Shown: positions 12,621-12,811 of the stretch, piece by piece
Layout: each line of letters begins with the position of its first letter
Position numbering within the stretch: position 1 is the first letter of the stretch
DNA from: CAZLPY01 sp964561525
GTDB taxonomy: Bacteria > Patescibacteriota > UBA1384 > CAJBMM01
Reading direction: 5' to 3'
Length of the DNA stretch: 12,811 nucleotides
Assembly: GCA_964561525.1 (NCBI GenBank)
Contig: CAZLPY010000025.1
Coordinates: forward strand, 1 to 12,811
The notes under the pieces: model-generated
What the model was told of the DNA's origin: nothing
What the model saw: only the letters and a program-made list of their open reading frames with translations
Database searches by the model: none
Translations under genes and position numbers: made by a program

Positions 12621-12811
12621 ACTTATTTTGATCAATGCTTTTTGTTTCAAACGCCAGTCGTACCAGTAGCCGCAACAGTTCTAGTTTGCCAGATAATGGC
12701 ATGAGGGCATTACGCTTGAGATTGTTTGGCAGTTGATTGGCGGTCAGTAACCCCTCTAATAAATCAAGTGCAGTGCTTTCCAGTCGCACCCCTAACGAAT
12801 GTCTCTCAGAC
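12550..12811 (-). CDS. avd: DGR accessory protein, Avd-like four-helix bundle (partial)
   Basis: The 86 C-terminal residues visible run off the right window edge. They begin SERHSLGVRLESTALDLLEG and end IGKMLGGWIRSVS, which match the Avd / four-helix-bundle family pattern (compare 'SERxxLGxRLxxTALExLE' and 'EIGRMLGGWIKS'). A Leu-rich helix LELLRLLVRLAFETK lies between. In the Bordetella phage DGR, Avd is a basic pentamer that binds the reverse transcriptase and template RNA and is required for mutagenic homing. Here the gene is on the strand opposite the VR and TR, and its stop lies five bases after the TR end, so it overlaps the 3' part of any TR transcript in antisense. A GTG at 12789 is not the true start, because the homology continues upstream. 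Family members are about 110-130 residues, so roughly 25-45 are missing. Confidence 0.85.
   Translation of the reverse strand, partial: SERHSLGVRLESTALDLLEGLLTANQLPNNLKRNALMPLSGKLELLRLLVRLAFETKSIDQNKYLILQSILQDIGKMLGGWIRSVS

Noticed and set aside
12478..12669. Small plus-strand open frame across the TR
   Set aside because: It is out of register with the VR frame, has no ribosome binding site, and the region is better explained as template RNA plus antisense avd.

Overview
The window looks like a chromosomal replication-origin region, probably from a member of the Candidate Phyla Radiation (Patescibacteria). The pointers are a short YidC without a large periplasmic domain, a type IV pilus ATPase nearby, degenerate period-7 repeats in the spacers, and a diversity-generating retroelement (DGR). 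TGA is used as a stop codon (dnaN, purH), so the UGA=Gly code of Gracilibacteria/SR1 is excluded. The taxonomic placement is inference; the gene identities are much firmer.

Layout, left to right. (1) A minus-strand PilB/GspE-type assembly ATPase (43-1644). (2) A plus-strand protein with a Phd/YefM-like N-terminus and a long Pro/Ala-rich tail (1935-2678), followed by a spacer with a hairpin and a pair of palindromic repeats. (3) A minus-strand tRNA-Ser(CGA) and the classic minus-strand rpmH-rnpA-yidD-yidC cluster (3130-4675). (4) The divergent plus-strand replication genes dnaA, dnaN and recF (4787-8648). The dnaA-dnaN spacer carries DnaA boxes, DnaA-trio-like triplets and an AT-rich stretch, so it is the likely oriC. 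(5) purH (8738-10330), richer in G+C than the replication genes and closed by a strong terminator. (6) A DUF721/DciA-like protein and a convergent small coiled-coil protein (10423-11035).

(7) The right end (11101-12811) holds the most notable system, a DGR cut by the window edge. A strong promoter drives a 259-residue target protein. Its C-terminal 136 bp (VR, 11866-12001) match a downstream non-coding template (TR, 12409-12544) at every position except 22, and all 22 are adenines in TR. This is the signature of adenine-directed mutagenic retrohoming. The VR is followed by a small hairpin and a terminator, and the TR has its own candidate promoter and structured leader. A partial Avd-like four-helix-bundle gene runs on the opposite strand and ends 5 bp past the TR. 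The reverse transcriptase is not in the window and is expected beyond the right edge.

The genes therefore combine replication initiation (DnaA, clamp, RecF, DciA-like), membrane insertion and RNA processing (YidC/YidD/RnpA/L34), purine synthesis (PurH), and an accessory protein-diversification cassette.
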